From contig NZ_JAJHNP010000009.1 of assembly GCF_020819595.1 (NCBI RefSeq), forward strand, positions 186,001 through 250,000: DNA of 64,000 nucleotides, read 5' to 3'. The notes beneath the pieces were generated by a model. That model saw nothing but the letters and a program-made list of their open reading frames with translations, had not been told where the DNA came from and did no database searches. Source of the stretch: Streptomyces barringtoniae. Its GTDB lineage: Bacteria > Actinomycetota > Actinomycetes > Streptomycetales > Streptomycetaceae. Of the stretch, positions 24,228 through 32,450 are shown piece by piece; the stretch's first letter is position 1; each line of letters begins with the position of its first letter. The position numbers and the translations under genes were made by a program.

Positions 24228-25472
24228 ATGACCTCTGCCGCCGCCCGAACGGCCCTGGACCTGACCGCCGACCTCCCGGTTGCGGAGCTGGAGGGCCTCT
24301 ACCGCGACCTGCACCGCCACCCCGAGCTGTCCCTGCGCGAGCACCGCACCGCCGGGACGCTGGCCGGGCGGCTGAAGGGCGCCGGGTTCGAGACCGTCGA
24401 GGGCGTCGGCGGCACCGGGGTCGTGGGCCGGCTGGCCAACGGCGACGGGCCGACCGTACTGCTGCGGGCCGACATGGACGCGCTGCCGGTCGGGGAGGCC
24501 ACCGGGCTGCCGTACGCCTCGGAGGCGGACGGGGTGATGCACGCGTGCGGGCACGATCTGCACGTCACCTGGCTGACCGGCGCCGCCGAGGCACTGGCCG
24601 CCGGGCGGGAGACCTGGCAGGGCACCCTGCTGGTGGTGGGCCAGCCGGCCGAGGAGACCGGGCAGGGCGCGGCCCGGATGGTCTCGGACGGGCTGTACGA
24701 GCGGTTCGGCCGGCCCGACGTGCTGCTCGGGCAGCATGCCGCTCCCGGCCCGGCGGGCCTGTACCCGCACGCGCCGGGACTGATCATGTCGGCGGCGACG
24801 GACGTGGACATCGTGGTGCACGGCGTGGGCGGGCACGGTTCGCGTCCGGAGGCGACCGTCGATCCGGTGGTGACCGCCGCCTACCTGGTCACCCGCCTCC
24901 AGACGGTCGTCTCCCGGGAGCTCGCCGCCGGCGAGTCCGCCGTGCTGACCGTGGGCCGGATCGAGGCCGGCACCCGGCACAACATCATCCCGTCCGAGGC
25001 CCGCATCTCGCTGAACCTGCGCAGCCAGTCCGAGGAGGTACGGCAGCGGATGCTGGCCGCGATCCGGCGCATCGCGCGGGGCGAGTGCCTGGCCGCGGGA
25101 TGCCCGCGCGAACCCGACATCACGATCGGCAACATCTTCCCGGTGACGGTGAACGACGCGCCCACCGACAGGACGGTGGCCGCCGTGCACGGCGAGGTCT
25201 TCGGCGCGGGCACGGTGTTCGACCCGGGCCCGGCGATGGGCAGCGAGGACTTCCCCGCGCTGGCGCTCGACGGGGCCATCCCGTACTCGTACTGGTTCGT
25301 GACCACCACCCCGGCCGAGGTGTGGGCCCAGGCCCCCGGCGACACCTTCCCGGAGAAGTTCGCGGCCGTACCCAGCAACCACAGCCCCCACTTCGCGCCC
25401 GACCTGTCCGTGATCGCGCCCGGCGTGCGCACGCTGGTCTCCGGGGCACTGGCGCTGTTGCCGGTGGCGTGA
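24228..25472 (+). CDS. M20-family amidohydrolase (hippurate hydrolase-like)
   Basis: The 414-residue protein shows the M20D pattern: DMDALP at 82-87, the metal-binding HACGHD at 105-110, Glu142-Glu143 (catalytic Glu and metal ligand), QHAAP, GGHGSRPE and the C-terminal MGSEDFP with HSPHF. It should cleave N-acyl amino acids in the cytoplasm. TACGCT lies seven bases before the ATG, so the transcript may start at or near the ATG; a GGAGG further upstream is badly spaced. Confidence 0.9.
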   Translation: MTSAAARTALDLTADLPVAELEGLYRDLHRHPELSLREHRTAGTLAGRLKGAGFETVEGVGGTGVVGRLANGDGPTVLLRADMDALPVGEATGLPYASEADGVMHACGHDLHVTWLTGAAEALAAGRETWQGTLLVVGQPAEETGQGAARMVSDGLYERFGRPDVLLGQHAAPGPAGLYPHAPGLIMSAATDVDIVVHGVGGHGSRPEATVDPVVTAAYLVTRLQTVVSRELAAGESAVLTVGRIEAGTRHNIIPSEARISLNLRSQSEEVRQRMLAAIRRIARGECLAAGCPREPDITIGNIFPVTVNDAPTDRTVAAVHGEVFGAGTVFDPGPAMGSEDFPALALDGAIPYSYWFVTTTPAEVWAQAPGDTFPEKFAAVPSNHSPHFAPDLSVIAPGVRTLVSGALALLPVA

Positions 25473-25478
25473 CGGGAC

Positions 25479-26978
25479 CTACCGGGCCGCCTGGAGCTGG
25501 CGCAGCTGCCGCTGGACGTTCTCCAGCGCGCCCTGCCGTCTGCCCGGCACCCGCAGCCGCAACTCCGCGAGGGCGGGCCCGAGTTCACGGGCGTCGTCCG
25601 GGGCCGTGATCCTGCCCCACTGGTGGTGTGCCCGGTCCACGGCCGCCTCCACGGCGGGTGCGTCCACCGCCTGCCCGGCGGCCAGCCGCACCCCGGCCAC
25701 CGCGAGCCAGGCCCGGCAACTGCGCACCGCGTCCCCCGCGAACATCGCGAGGTCCGCCCGGACTTCGGCCCAGTGCAGGGCCTCGTCGGAGGCCGCGCCA
25801 TGGGCACCCACGGCAAGCTGCTCCTGCTGAGCGGCCAGCACATCGGCCTCCCCGTGCCGCCCGCCCTGCACGGCAGCGCTGATGGCGGCATGGGGGTCCA
25901 GCCCGGCGCCGGGGAAGTCTCGCTCGACGGGGTGTGACCGCTGCCCGTTGCCGGGCGGGGGCGGGGCCTGCCCTGCGGCGTGCGGAGGCTGGTTGAGGGC
26001 GTGCGCGGGCTGCCTGGTGCCGTGCGGGGGCGGGACCTGCACGGCGGCGTGCGACAGCTGCCTGGTTCCGGGCGGGACCTGCTCGACGGCCTGTGGCGGC
26101 CGCTTGACGGCGTGCGGGGACTGCCCGGTACCGGGCGAGGACGGGGCCTGCCCGATGGCGGGTGGGATCTGACCTGCTGCATACGGGGCCCGCCCGGCGG
26201 TGGGCGGGGGCGCGGGCTGCGTGATGACGGGTGGGTGCTGCTCGGCGGGATGCGGCGTCTGCTCGGTGCCGGGCGCGGTGGGGGCTCGGCCTTCCGGCCG
26301 GCCGAGACGGATGGGCGGGTGGGCGAACGGGGGTCTGGGGGCGGAGCCCCCCGGAATGGCCAGCACCAGGTCACGCCCGGCACTCGACTCCGCGATCCGA
26401 GCCAACGCCTGCTCGTGCAACCGGGGAAGCGGCGGCCGGTGCCCACTGCGCAGCAGCGTCGCCACCGCCTTCATGTACGCCGGCTCGGCCATCCCCCGCC
26501 GCCCGGCCCCCGGCGCCACACGACCGTAAACCGCGGCATTGGCACCGCAGTCCAGCCCGCGCTCGGCGACGTACTGCCACGCCTCCGCATCCCCGTGCAG
26601 GTCCACGACCAGCGCGGTGTCCGCAGCGGAGCGCAACCGCAGCTCCTCCCGTATCCAGTGCCAGGGCAGCGCGGTGTAGCGCACGGTCGCCGCGGTGGTG
26701 CGCGCCAGCGCCAGATGGGGCAGCCGCTGCCGGCGGTCCAGCTGCAGCTGCCCGGCGATGTACAGGGTCAGTGACCCGGGCGTGGCCGCGGCGGCGCGCA
26801 GCCGGGTCAGTACCGCCTGCGGCTCCAGCGGGTCGGCGAGTTCGACGACGTTGGCGGTGTCGGTGCCGGACAGCACGGCGGGGGCGACGGCTGCCAGCAC
26901 CGGCAGCACACCGGCCGCGTCCACCAGGCGCCCCCGGCCCACCGGCGAGGCCGCGAGCAGCAGCACGGTTCCGGGCAT
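25479..26978 (-). CDS. Actinobacterial protein with caspase-like N-terminal region and Pro/Gln-rich repeats
   Basis: The ATG at 26978 follows AGGGGGAGGA. The 499-residue protein has three parts. Residues about 1-215 form an alpha/beta domain with LTLYIAGQLQLDRRQRLPHL and TALVVDLHGDAEAW; its strand order recalls caspase-like folds, but the usual His-Gly and Cys motifs are absent. Residues about 215-375 are imperfect Pro/Gln/His/Ala repeats (HAAGQ-PP units). The last 120 residues are helical. I do not recognise a named family. It is followed in the opposite orientation by the M20 gene, with a 6-base gap between stops. Confidence 0.75.
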   Translation of the reverse strand: MPGTVLLLAASPVGRGRLVDAAGVLPVLAAVAPAVLSGTDTANVVELADPLEPQAVLTRLRAAAATPGSLTLYIAGQLQLDRRQRLPHLALARTTAATVRYTALPWHWIREELRLRSAADTALVVDLHGDAEAWQYVAERGLDCGANAAVYGRVAPGAGRRGMAEPAYMKAVATLLRSGHRPPLPRLHEQALARIAESSAGRDLVLAIPGGSAPRPPFAHPPIRLGRPEGRAPTAPGTEQTPHPAEQHPPVITQPAPPPTAGRAPYAAGQIPPAIGQAPSSPGTGQSPHAVKRPPQAVEQVPPGTRQLSHAAVQVPPPHGTRQPAHALNQPPHAAGQAPPPPGNGQRSHPVERDFPGAGLDPHAAISAAVQGGRHGEADVLAAQQEQLAVGAHGAASDEALHWAEVRADLAMFAGDAVRSCRAWLAVAGVRLAAGQAVDAPAVEAAVDRAHHQWGRITAPDDARELGPALAELRLRVPGRRQGALENVQRQLRQLQAAR

Positions 26979-27114
26979 CGGTCCTCCCCCTGTAGCCCTG
27001 TCGGGCCCGGTAGCCCTGTCGGGCCTGCCGACCCTGCCGAGGCCGGCCGGCTCTTCACGCTCTCCAGCCAGCACCGTAACCGCTGCGGCTGCAAACGTGT
27101 GCCCCGGGAAGGCC

Positions 27115-28287
27115 TCAGGACCGCAAACGTCCCTCTTCGCCGTCTTCGCCGTCTTCGCGCGCCGCCTCCCGCGCCCGCCGCACGGCGAACACCGTGGTGT
27201 CGTCGACCAGCCGGCCGCCACAGTGCCGCAGGACGCCGTCGCGGACCAGCCGGACCAGCAGCCCGGGGTCGGGGTGGCCCGTCCCGGCGGCGACCGCGGG
27301 CCCGAGCTCCCGGACCAGCGGATAGAAGGTGCCCCGCCGGTCGCGGGCCTCGGTCACCCCGTCGGTGACCAGCAGCAGGGTCTCGTCGGCGGCGAGCGGC
27401 ACCCGGTGCACGGGCGGCAGACCGCCCACCAGGTCGGCGAAGCCGAGCGGCAGCCCGTCGCCGCTGGGCAGCTCGCGCACTCCGCCCGGGCCGATGGCGA
27501 GCGGGGCCTCATGGCCGAAGTTGACGACCTCGATGGTCTCCGGGGTGTCCTCGGGGAAGCCGATCAGCACGGCGGTGGCGAACCGGTCGCCGTCCGCGCG
27601 GCCGAGCGCGGTGGTGTGCCGGCGGTGCCGCAGCATCCGGATCTCCAGGCGCTCGGCGACGGTCGCGAGGTCCTTCTCGTGGTAACCGGCCTCGCGGAAG
27701 GTCCCGAGCAGCGCCGCGGCCGTCTCCACCGCGCCGAGCCCCTTGCCCTGCACATCGCCGACGAACAGGCGGGTGCCGTGCGGGCCGGGCTGGATGTCGT
27801 AGAAGTCGCCGCCGACCCGGGCCTCGACGTCGGCCGCCAGATACACCCCGGCGTGCTCCAGCCCGCCCCAGCGCGGCGGCAGCGGGCGCAGCACGGTACG
27901 GCGGGTGGTCTCGGCGATGTCCTGGATGTGCAGGGTCTGCCGCTCCTTGCGCAGGCGCACGGCACAGGCCACCACGGCCAGCATGCCGCCGACGGCGACC
28001 AGGACGAAGTCGCCGAGACCGGCCTGGTACTGGCCCGGCCAGGCGCTGTCGACGGCGACGTACGTCACCACCGCCAGCACCGCGAAGGCACCCGTCGTCC
28101 ACACCCCGCAGATCGCGGCGGCCGTACCGGGGACCAGCACGATCCAGGTGATGATCCGGAACCGCTCGGTGGTGTTGAAGTCCAGCAGCACGATGCCGAC
28201 GAGCAGCAACAGGGGCGGCACCCAGGCGACATTCCGGCCGCGTACGCGCAGCAGCTGGCGGCGCCGCCCGTACTCCATCTCCGTCAC
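27115..28287 (-). CDS. Membrane-bound SpoIIE/RsbU-type PP2C phosphatase
   Basis: I chose the GTG at 28287 because GGAGGG lies upstream; an ATG at 28350 would add 21 residues. The 390-residue protein has four N-terminal membrane segments (about 20-135) and then a SpoIIE-type PP2C domain with the metal-binding acidic residues in VGGDFYDI, GDVQGKG, TDGVTEA and VDDTTVFAV. Such phosphatases activate STAS-domain anti-anti-sigma factors. No such partner is adjacent. The 136 bases downstream, before the next co-oriented gene, hold nothing I recognise. Confidence 0.9.
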   Translation of the reverse strand: MTEMEYGRRRQLLRVRGRNVAWVPPLLLLVGIVLLDFNTTERFRIITWIVLVPGTAAAICGVWTTGAFAVLAVVTYVAVDSAWPGQYQAGLGDFVLVAVGGMLAVVACAVRLRKERQTLHIQDIAETTRRTVLRPLPPRWGGLEHAGVYLAADVEARVGGDFYDIQPGPHGTRLFVGDVQGKGLGAVETAAALLGTFREAGYHEKDLATVAERLEIRMLRHRRHTTALGRADGDRFATAVLIGFPEDTPETIEVVNFGHEAPLAIGPGGVRELPSGDGLPLGFADLVGGLPPVHRVPLAADETLLLVTDGVTEARDRRGTFYPLVRELGPAVAAGTGHPDPGLLVRLVRDGVLRHCGGRLVDDTTVFAVRRAREAAREDGEDGEEGRLRS

Positions 28288-28438
28288 GGCGGGCAGCCCT
28301 CCATGTCTCTCGGCGTCTCCCAGCGAAACACGGGAGACAAACCGCCGCATCCGGGCACCCGTCACTCTCCTGGCCGACTTGCCGGGCCCTGCCCCCAGGT
28401 GTGCTCTGGAAGGCGGGGGCGAGGAGAGGAGTGCTCTC

Positions 28439-28921
28439 ATGGCTCAAGCGACACCCGTGCCCGGCGGCATGTCCCGCCCCGGCCGCAGGGAGATCGGAGA
28501 ACGGCTTCCCGGTGGGCGGCGCACCCGTCCGCCCGACGTCTTCGGCGGGCGCACGCACCGCATCGCGCACTTCGCCGTCCCGGTCGTACTGGGCCTGATC
28601 TACGGCTACTGGGTCGCGGCCGACGCGCGCCAGGGCGGCCCCATCACCGGCGGGAACCTGCTGCTCGGCTGGCTCAGTGCGCTGGTGTTCGCGGTGGTGT
28701 CCATCGCCCTGCTGAGGCTGGCCCCGCGGATGTCGCGGGAACTGCACGCGCTGCTGTGGTCGGCGTTCACCGGTATCGCGTTCGGCTTCCTGTACATCCA
28801 GACTCCGCACTCGATCTGGCGGTCCGTGATGATGTCGCTGCTCGTCGCGGGGTGCACCTTCGGCACGTTCTTCTACCGCTACTACACGCGCGAGGACGCC
28901 TTCGGGCGCCGGGTCCGCTGA
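28439..28921 (+). CDS. Small integral membrane protein
   Basis: The ATG at 28439 follows AGAGGAG. The 160-residue protein has a basic Arg/Pro-rich N-terminus and four hydrophobic segments, at about 45-60, 72-95, 102-120 and 125-140, ending in a charged tail. No family is recognised. It is divergent from the phosphatase gene, with 151 bases between the starts. Confidence 0.75.
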   Translation: MAQATPVPGGMSRPGRREIGERLPGGRRTRPPDVFGGRTHRIAHFAVPVVLGLIYGYWVAADARQGGPITGGNLLLGWLSALVFAVVSIALLRLAPRMSRELHALLWSAFTGIAFGFLYIQTPHSIWRSVMMSLLVAGCTFGTFFYRYYTREDAFGRRVR

Positions 28922-29096
28922 GCCGGACGGGCCGCGGGCGGGCCGCGCGGGTGTGGGCGTGGGTCCCGGCGGGACGGGACCCACACCTCCCCCGTGTTCC
29001 CCACTTCCCTCGCCCCGGCCTTGCACCGGTCTCCTCCCCCCAACACCAGGAAACACCCGTTCGGGTGAACCCTCCACCGGAGATCGGAGAGCCCAG

Positions 29097-29180
29097 TTCC
29101 GCCAAGGGGTGCGGTCGCTTCCGCCAAGGAGTGCGGTCGCTTCCGCCAAGGAGTGCGGGGCAGTTCTCCCAAGGGGTCAG
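29097..29180. repeat. 22-bp tandem repeat in a 322-base intergenic region
   Basis: TTCCGCCAAGGAGTGCGGTCGC-type units start at 29097, 29119 and 29141, with a decayed fourth copy at 29164. They lie just upstream of the next membrane-protein gene. The rest of the gap (28922-29096) holds nothing I recognise. Confidence 0.65.
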
Positions 29181-29243
29181 GGCCTTCGCCCGAATGCACG
29201 CGCCCCGCTCGCGCACGCGCCCGCGGAGCCGTTGTCTGAAAGC

Positions 29244-30212
29244 GTGCCCCCACGTCTCAGGAGCGCCCTGTCGGCCGTACTGCTCGCCCTGTCCTGCCTC
29301 CTCGCGCCGTTCGGCGCGCTGGCGGCCTGGGCGGCGTACGGGCTCGTCGACACGGGCCGGTACGTCACCACGATGGCGCCGCTCGCCGCCGACCCGAATG
29401 TGCGGGAGGCCGTCGTGGACACGGTCGGTGACGGCATCCTGCGCGCGGTGGACCAGCATCTGGGCGTCCGTCCGGCGGGCGGCTCCGTCCGCCCGTTCGT
29501 GCGCGACGCGGTGCGCTCCTTCACCCAGACCGAGGCCTTCCGGCTGGCCTGGGACACCGGCAACCGGGTCACCCACGACGCGATCGTGCGGGCCCTGCGC
29601 GACGAGGAGGACGGCGGGGCGGCCGGGCGGCCGGTCACCGTCGACCTCGCCGCCGTCACCGACCAGGTCAAGCGTCAGCTGACCCGGGACCATGTGCCGC
29701 TCGCCGCACGGATCCCGGTGGAGCACACCGCGGTCCCCGTGCTGCCGGCGGGCGAACTGGCCTCCTTCCGGAAGGGTTTCCACGTGCTCGAAGTCGCCGG
29801 TTTCTGGCTGCCGGTGGCGGCCGTCGCCTTCGCCGCCACCGGGATCGCCCTCGCCGTCCGCCGCCGCCGCGCCGTCGCCGCGACCGCGCTGGGCACGGCC
29901 CTGGGCGGCGGACTGCTCGCCCTGGCCCTCGCCGTCGGCCGCGGCCTCACCCTCGCCGGCCTGCCCGCCGACGTGCCCCATCCGGCAGCCGGCGCGGTCT
30001 ACGACGCCCTCACCGGCACCCTGCGCACGGCGGCCTGGCTACTGCTCGGCCTGGGCCTCACGGTGGCGCTGACCGCATGGCTGACCCGCCACCTGCCCCT
30101 GACCCGCCGTCTGCTCCCGCTCCGGCCCGCACACGCCCCCCACCCCTCCGCCCCACCGGTGTCGCCCCCACCCCACGCCCCGGCCCAGACACCGACCCGG
30201 GCAGAGGCCTGA
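29244..30212 (+). CDS. Integral membrane protein with a large extracytoplasmic loop
   Basis: The 322-residue protein has a first membrane segment at about 10-30, a soluble loop of about 150 residues (with TGRYVTTMAPLAADPNVREAVVDTV), three further membrane segments (about 180-195, 205-230, 255-275), and a Pro/His/Ala-rich cytoplasmic tail. The start is uncertain: GTG 29244 is listed, and an in-frame TTG at 29232 with GGAG close upstream is the alternative. The family is widespread in actinomycetes without a known function. Confidence 0.7.
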   Translation: MPPRLRSALSAVLLALSCLLAPFGALAAWAAYGLVDTGRYVTTMAPLAADPNVREAVVDTVGDGILRAVDQHLGVRPAGGSVRPFVRDAVRSFTQTEAFRLAWDTGNRVTHDAIVRALRDEEDGGAAGRPVTVDLAAVTDQVKRQLTRDHVPLAARIPVEHTAVPVLPAGELASFRKGFHVLEVAGFWLPVAAVAFAATGIALAVRRRRAVAATALGTALGGGLLALALAVGRGLTLAGLPADVPHPAAGAVYDALTGTLRTAAWLLLGLGLTVALTAWLTRHLPLTRRLLPLRPAHAPHPSAPPVSPPPHAPAQTPTRAEA

Positions 30213-30433
30213 CGACCCGGGCGCAGGCCTGACGACCCCCGGTACACGCCCCGGCGCGCACTGTCCCCAGCCTGTGGATACCTGCGCGGAGTTCAGCGGA
30301 CCGGGGCCGACCACGTGCTGCTCTCGCCGCACTTCACCACGCCGGGCGCCCACTCCCGGACGACTCCGGGCGGACCAGGGCGCGGACCTGGGACGACTCC
30401 GGCCGGCGGGAACGAACCGGCGATAATGGCCGC

Positions 30434-32377
30434 ATGTCGCGAGAGTTCCCCATCGGCCTCACCCCTCCCGACTGGCTGGTCCGGAACCTCCGCCCCCAGC
30501 AGGCCCCCGTCAACAAGGCCGCCATGGCCCGCGCCGCCGTCGCGATGGCGCTCCCCCTGGCGGTCGGCCTCGCCACCGGCCACCCGGCGTACGGCGCCCT
30601 CGCCTCCATGGGCGCCCTGTCCGGCGTCATCGGCGACACCGCCGACGCCTACCGCATGCGCATCCTCAACATCGCCGTCCCCCAGCTCTTCGGCGCGGTC
30701 GGCGTGACGCTGGGCACGCTGGTGTACGGCCACGGCTGGTACGCGGTGGCCGCGGTGACCGGGATCGCCCTGCTCTCCGGCATGATCTCGACGATCGGCG
30801 CGGTGGCCTCGGTCTCGGGCCTGCTCCTCCTGCTGAACTGCGTGATCGGCGCGGGCCTCCCGCTCCCCCGTCCCTGGTGGCTGGCCCCGGCCCTGATGAC
30901 GGGCGGCGGCCTGCTGGTCCTCCTCCTCGCCCTGCTGTCCTGGCCGTTCCGCTCGGGCGTACCCGAACGCGCGGCGGTGGCGGCCGCCTACCGCTCCGTC
31001 GCCACGCTCCTCGCCGTCTCCGGCACGGACCGCACCGAGGAGTACGACGAGGCCCGCCGGTCCGTCACCCAGTCCCTCAACCAGTCCTACGACCTGATCC
31101 TGGCCCGGCGCGCCCGCCACCACGGCCGCAGCCGTGAACTCACCCGCCTGCTGGCCCAGTTGAACGCCGTCATCCCCGTGGTGGAGGCGGCCCCCGCGGC
31201 CCACCTGGCGGCCCGTCCGCTGCCGGCCCGGATCCCGGAGGCGGTCCGCCACCTGGCCCAGGCGGTCGAGACGGGCCGCACGGGCCCGACACCCCTGGAC
31301 CTCCCGGTGCCGACGACGGAGACGGCCCGGGCGGTGGACCACGCCCTGCGCCACACGGCCGAGGTGGTGACGGCCCCCGACGTGGACCCCCGGGGCATCG
31401 ACGACCGGCTGGGCCGCCCGGCGGCACTGGGCATCCGAACGGCCAGGGCGGCCCGCAGTGTCGTCCTCTCGGCCAACTCCTGGCGCTACGGCCTGCGCCT
31501 CGCGGTCTGCATCGGCATCGCCCAGGCCCTGGTGTCGTTGATCCCCGTTCCCCGCTCCTACTGGGTGGCCCTGACGATCACCTTCGTCCTGAAGCCCGAC
31601 TTCGGCTCGGTCTTCTCCCGCGCGCTGCTGCGCGCCCTCGGCACGGTGGCGGGCCTGCTGATCGCGGCGGTGGTCCTGGCGGAGGTCCCGCTGGGCTGGT
31701 GGGACGTCCTCGTGATGCTGCTCCTGGCCCCCCTGATCCCGGCGCTGACCCCCCGGGGCTACGGCTACCAGACGGCAGCGATCACCCCGGTGATCCTCCT
31801 CCTCTCGGACATCCTGAACCACCAGGGCACGGCGTTGCTGCTCCCCCGCCTGACGGACTCACTCCTGGGCTGCGCGATCGCGCTGACAGCCGGCTACCTG
31901 CTCTGGCCGGAGAGCTGGCGCACCAGGGTCGGCGACCGGCTGGCCGACGCGGTGGCGGACACGGCGCGGTACGTGGAGACGGCGTTCGGCGCCGACGGGG
32001 ACCCCGCCGCCCGGGCCCGCATGCGCAGGCGGCTCTACCGCGACCTGTCGGTGATCCGTACGGAGTTCCAGCGGGCCCTGACCGAACCGCCGCCGACCGG
32101 GCGCCGCGCCGCCGCGTGGTGGCCGCTGGTCGTCGCGGTGGAACGGATCATCGACGCGACCACGGCCGCGCGCGTCCGCGTACGGCACGGGGCGCCGCCC
32201 CCGGCCCCGGCCGAGATCGCCCAGGTGGTGCTGCAGCTCCGGGAGCTGTCGGAAGGCGTACGGGACGCGGAAATCCTCGTCCCGGTCCGCACCGACCTCA
32301 CCGGTCCTGCGGGCAGCGTCCTGGAGCCCCTGCGCCAGGAGGTCGCGGCGGCCCGGTCGATCGCTTCCCCCCACTGA
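30434..32377 (+). CDS. FUSC-family membrane transporter
   Basis: The 647-residue protein has two membrane blocks of about five to six segments each (about 28-165 and 350-480), each followed by a cytoplasmic helical region, the layout of FUSC/YccS-type exporters. Substrates of this family include aromatic acids; none is implied here. GATAAT sits exactly at -12 to -7 relative to the ATG and there is no ribosome binding site, so the mRNA is probably leaderless. The 221-base gap upstream holds no other feature I recognise. Confidence 0.85.
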   Translation: MSREFPIGLTPPDWLVRNLRPQQAPVNKAAMARAAVAMALPLAVGLATGHPAYGALASMGALSGVIGDTADAYRMRILNIAVPQLFGAVGVTLGTLVYGHGWYAVAAVTGIALLSGMISTIGAVASVSGLLLLLNCVIGAGLPLPRPWWLAPALMTGGGLLVLLLALLSWPFRSGVPERAAVAAAYRSVATLLAVSGTDRTEEYDEARRSVTQSLNQSYDLILARRARHHGRSRELTRLLAQLNAVIPVVEAAPAAHLAARPLPARIPEAVRHLAQAVETGRTGPTPLDLPVPTTETARAVDHALRHTAEVVTAPDVDPRGIDDRLGRPAALGIRTARAARSVVLSANSWRYGLRLAVCIGIAQALVSLIPVPRSYWVALTITFVLKPDFGSVFSRALLRALGTVAGLLIAAVVLAEVPLGWWDVLVMLLLAPLIPALTPRGYGYQTAAITPVILLLSDILNHQGTALLLPRLTDSLLGCAIALTAGYLLWPESWRTRVGDRLADAVADTARYVETAFGADGDPAARARMRRRLYRDLSVIRTEFQRALTEPPPTGRRAAAWWPLVVAVERIIDATTAARVRVRHGAPPPAPAEIAQVVLQLRELSEGVRDAEILVPVRTDLTGPAGSVLEPLRQEVAAARSIASPH

Positions 32378-32450
32378 GCGCTTCGCTAACCTTACGTGTC
32401 CGTCCTGGCCAGGGATCGACGTGGATCAACTCACGCGAAGGGTTGCACAC

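Noticed and set aside
26695..29682. A 995-codon plus-strand frame over the SpoIIE phosphatase
   Set aside because: It is antisense to a phosphatase with intact metal-binding motifs and has no recognisable domain.
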